From the NCBI GenBank assembly GCA_023701075.1, contig JAMPXQ010000090.1, positions 1-5,901 on the forward strand: a stretch of DNA of 5,901 bases, read 5' to 3'. The notes under the pieces were generated by a model that worked only from the letters and a program-made list of their open reading frames with translations, did not search any database and was not told where the DNA came from. Both the position numbers and the translations under genes were made by a program. Numbering within the stretch: the stretch's first letter is position 1; each line of letters starts with the position of its first letter. Positions 5,689 to 5,901 of this stretch are shown here, piece by piece. The DNA is from Candidatus Woesearchaeota archaeon. GTDB lineage: Archaea; Nanobdellota; Nanobdellia; Woesearchaeales; GW2011-AR15.

Positions 5689-5794
5689 GGGCCCATAGCT
5701 TAGCCTGGTGGAGCGACGCTCTTATATGAAGTCGTTTCGTACAAGATACTTTTAGGTGAGGCGTTGGTCGCCGGTTCAAATCCGGTTGGGCCCA
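5689..5794 (+). tRNA. tRNA-Ile, anticodon UAU, with 32-nt intron
   Basis: Cloverleaf read directly. The acceptor stem GGGCCCA (5689-5695) pairs fully with TGGGCCC (5787-5793), and the discriminator is A (5794). D-stem GCTT/GAGC holds a loop with GG. Anticodon stem is ACGCT (5716-5720) with GGCGT (5760-5764). The variable loop is 5 nt. The T-arm has loop TTCAAAT (5775-5781) and a 5-bp stem whose last pair is G-U. Removing the intron at 37/38 leaves loop CUUAUAA, anticodon UAU (5723-5725), which reads AUA. GGGCCC acceptor and A73 fit isoleucine identity. No CCA is encoded (ACA follows). Mature length is 74 nt before CCA. An AUA-reading tRNA with UAU rather than modified CAU is unusual in archaea. 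Confidence 0.9.
5727..5758 (+). other. tRNA intron with canonical bulge-helix-bulge splice site
   Basis: 32-nt intron between positions 37 and 38. The fold gives 5' bulge T-A^T (5725-5727), a 4-bp central helix CTTA (5721-5724) with TAGG (5753-5756, one G-U), and 3' bulge T-G^A (5757-5759). An inner intron helix follows: GAAGT (5728-5732) with ACTTT (5748-5752, one G-U). This 3-4-3 BHB is the substrate of archaeal tRNA splicing endonuclease. Confidence 0.88.
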
Positions 5795-5811
5795 CATTTT
5801 TCATTTCTTTA
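5795..5811 (+). terminator. T-rich terminator after the tRNA
   Basis: Three T-runs (5 T at 5797-5801, then TTT at 5804-5806 and 5808-5810) follow the discriminator base. Archaeal RNA polymerase commonly stops in such T-tracts. No hairpin precedes them apart from the tRNA itself. Confidence 0.6.
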
Positions 5812-5901
5812 TCCGTCACATGAATCGGATTTGAACTTGTTCCCCGATAAACCCTCAGGTTTGAGGGGTGCCAAAAATCTCTGATTTTTTAGCACAAATC
5901 C
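5809..5901 (-). CDS. Possible 3' end of a minus-strand gene, continuing past the window
   Basis: On the minus strand, 30 codons are open from the window edge to a TAA at 5811-5809, ending ...GNKFKSDSCDG. The peptide is Lys/Phe-rich and is not recognised. Codon use is not unlike the neighbours, but the same stretch has strong hairpins, so it may be a structured non-coding element instead. Too short to call confidently. Confidence 0.25.
   Translation of the reverse strand, partial: GFVLKNQRFLAPLKPEGLSGNKFKSDSCDG
5827..5901. repeat. Foldable inverted-repeat element at the window edge
   Basis: GGATTTG (5827-5833) pairs with CAAATCC (5895-5901), enclosing two hairpins. The first is CCCTCA/TGAGGG (5852-5857 with 5862-5867, GGTT loop). 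The second is AAAAATC/GATTTTT (5873-5879 with 5883-5889, TCT loop), extended by TGC/GCA (5869-5871 with 5892-5894). Together these form a three-way junction. The outer stem may extend beyond the window. Whether it is an RNA, a mobile repeat or the 3' end of a gene is unknown. Confidence 0.4.

Noticed and set aside
5826..5901. A second tRNA on the minus strand, suggested by TTCAAATCC
   Set aside because: The bases next to the loop do not form a T-stem, and no D-arm or anticodon arm can be placed.
1..5901. CRISPR array, insertion sequence or toxin-antitoxin system
   Set aside because: There are no regularly spaced repeats, no transposase or integrase motifs, and the regulator/zinc-protein pair has no toxin signature.

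Overview
The window looks like archaeal chromosomal DNA, most likely from a DPANN-type lineage such as Woesearchaeota or a relative. The lineage is inferred from gene content, not proven. The archaeal evidence is direct. Three promoters carry the same TATA box (TATTTAAA) with purine-rich BRE-like bases upstream. Shine-Dalgarno (SD) sites match GGAGGTGATC. One promoter/start arrangement looks leaderless. A tRNA gene carries an intron whose ends fold into a textbook archaeal bulge-helix-bulge (BHB).

Layout. Bases 1-4524 hold a five-gene minus-strand operon for alpha-glucan (glycogen-like) metabolism, transcribed right to left from a promoter near 4580. The order is a GT4 starch/glycogen-synthase-like glycosyltransferase (4524-3316), a GH57 alpha-amylase-type hydrolase (3319-2105), a 94-residue protein of unknown function (2108-1824), a 207-residue tail-anchored protein carrying a related domain (1775-1152), and a eukaryote-type GT3 glycogen synthase (1149 to beyond base 1). 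The first three genes are linked by ATGA stop/start overlaps. Bases 4525-4690 form an AT-rich divergent control region with two promoters, a 16-bp perfect palindrome, and a duplicated TTC-TTT-GAA element, one copy beside each promoter. On the plus strand follow a winged-helix regulator (4691-5314), whose C-terminal domain may be a degenerate nucleotidyltransferase fold, and an overlapping small zinc-binding protein (5311-5610).

Bases 5689-5794 encode an intron-containing tRNA. Folding the splice site fixes a 32-nt intron at position 37/38 and an anticodon of UAU, so this is tRNA-Ile reading AUA. That is unusual, because most archaea read AUA with a CAU anticodon modified to agmatidine. The last 107 bases hold a T-rich tRNA terminator, a strongly foldable element that runs to the window edge, and possibly the 3' end of a minus-strand gene.

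How it fits together: two synthase-type transferases of different families and one amylase would build and trim a storage glucan. The paired small proteins share one domain, once soluble and once on a membrane anchor, and could recruit or organise these enzymes or the polymer. The divergent winged-helix regulator is the natural candidate to control the operon and itself. The least-described parts are the paired-domain accessory proteins and the tRNA-Ile(UAU).
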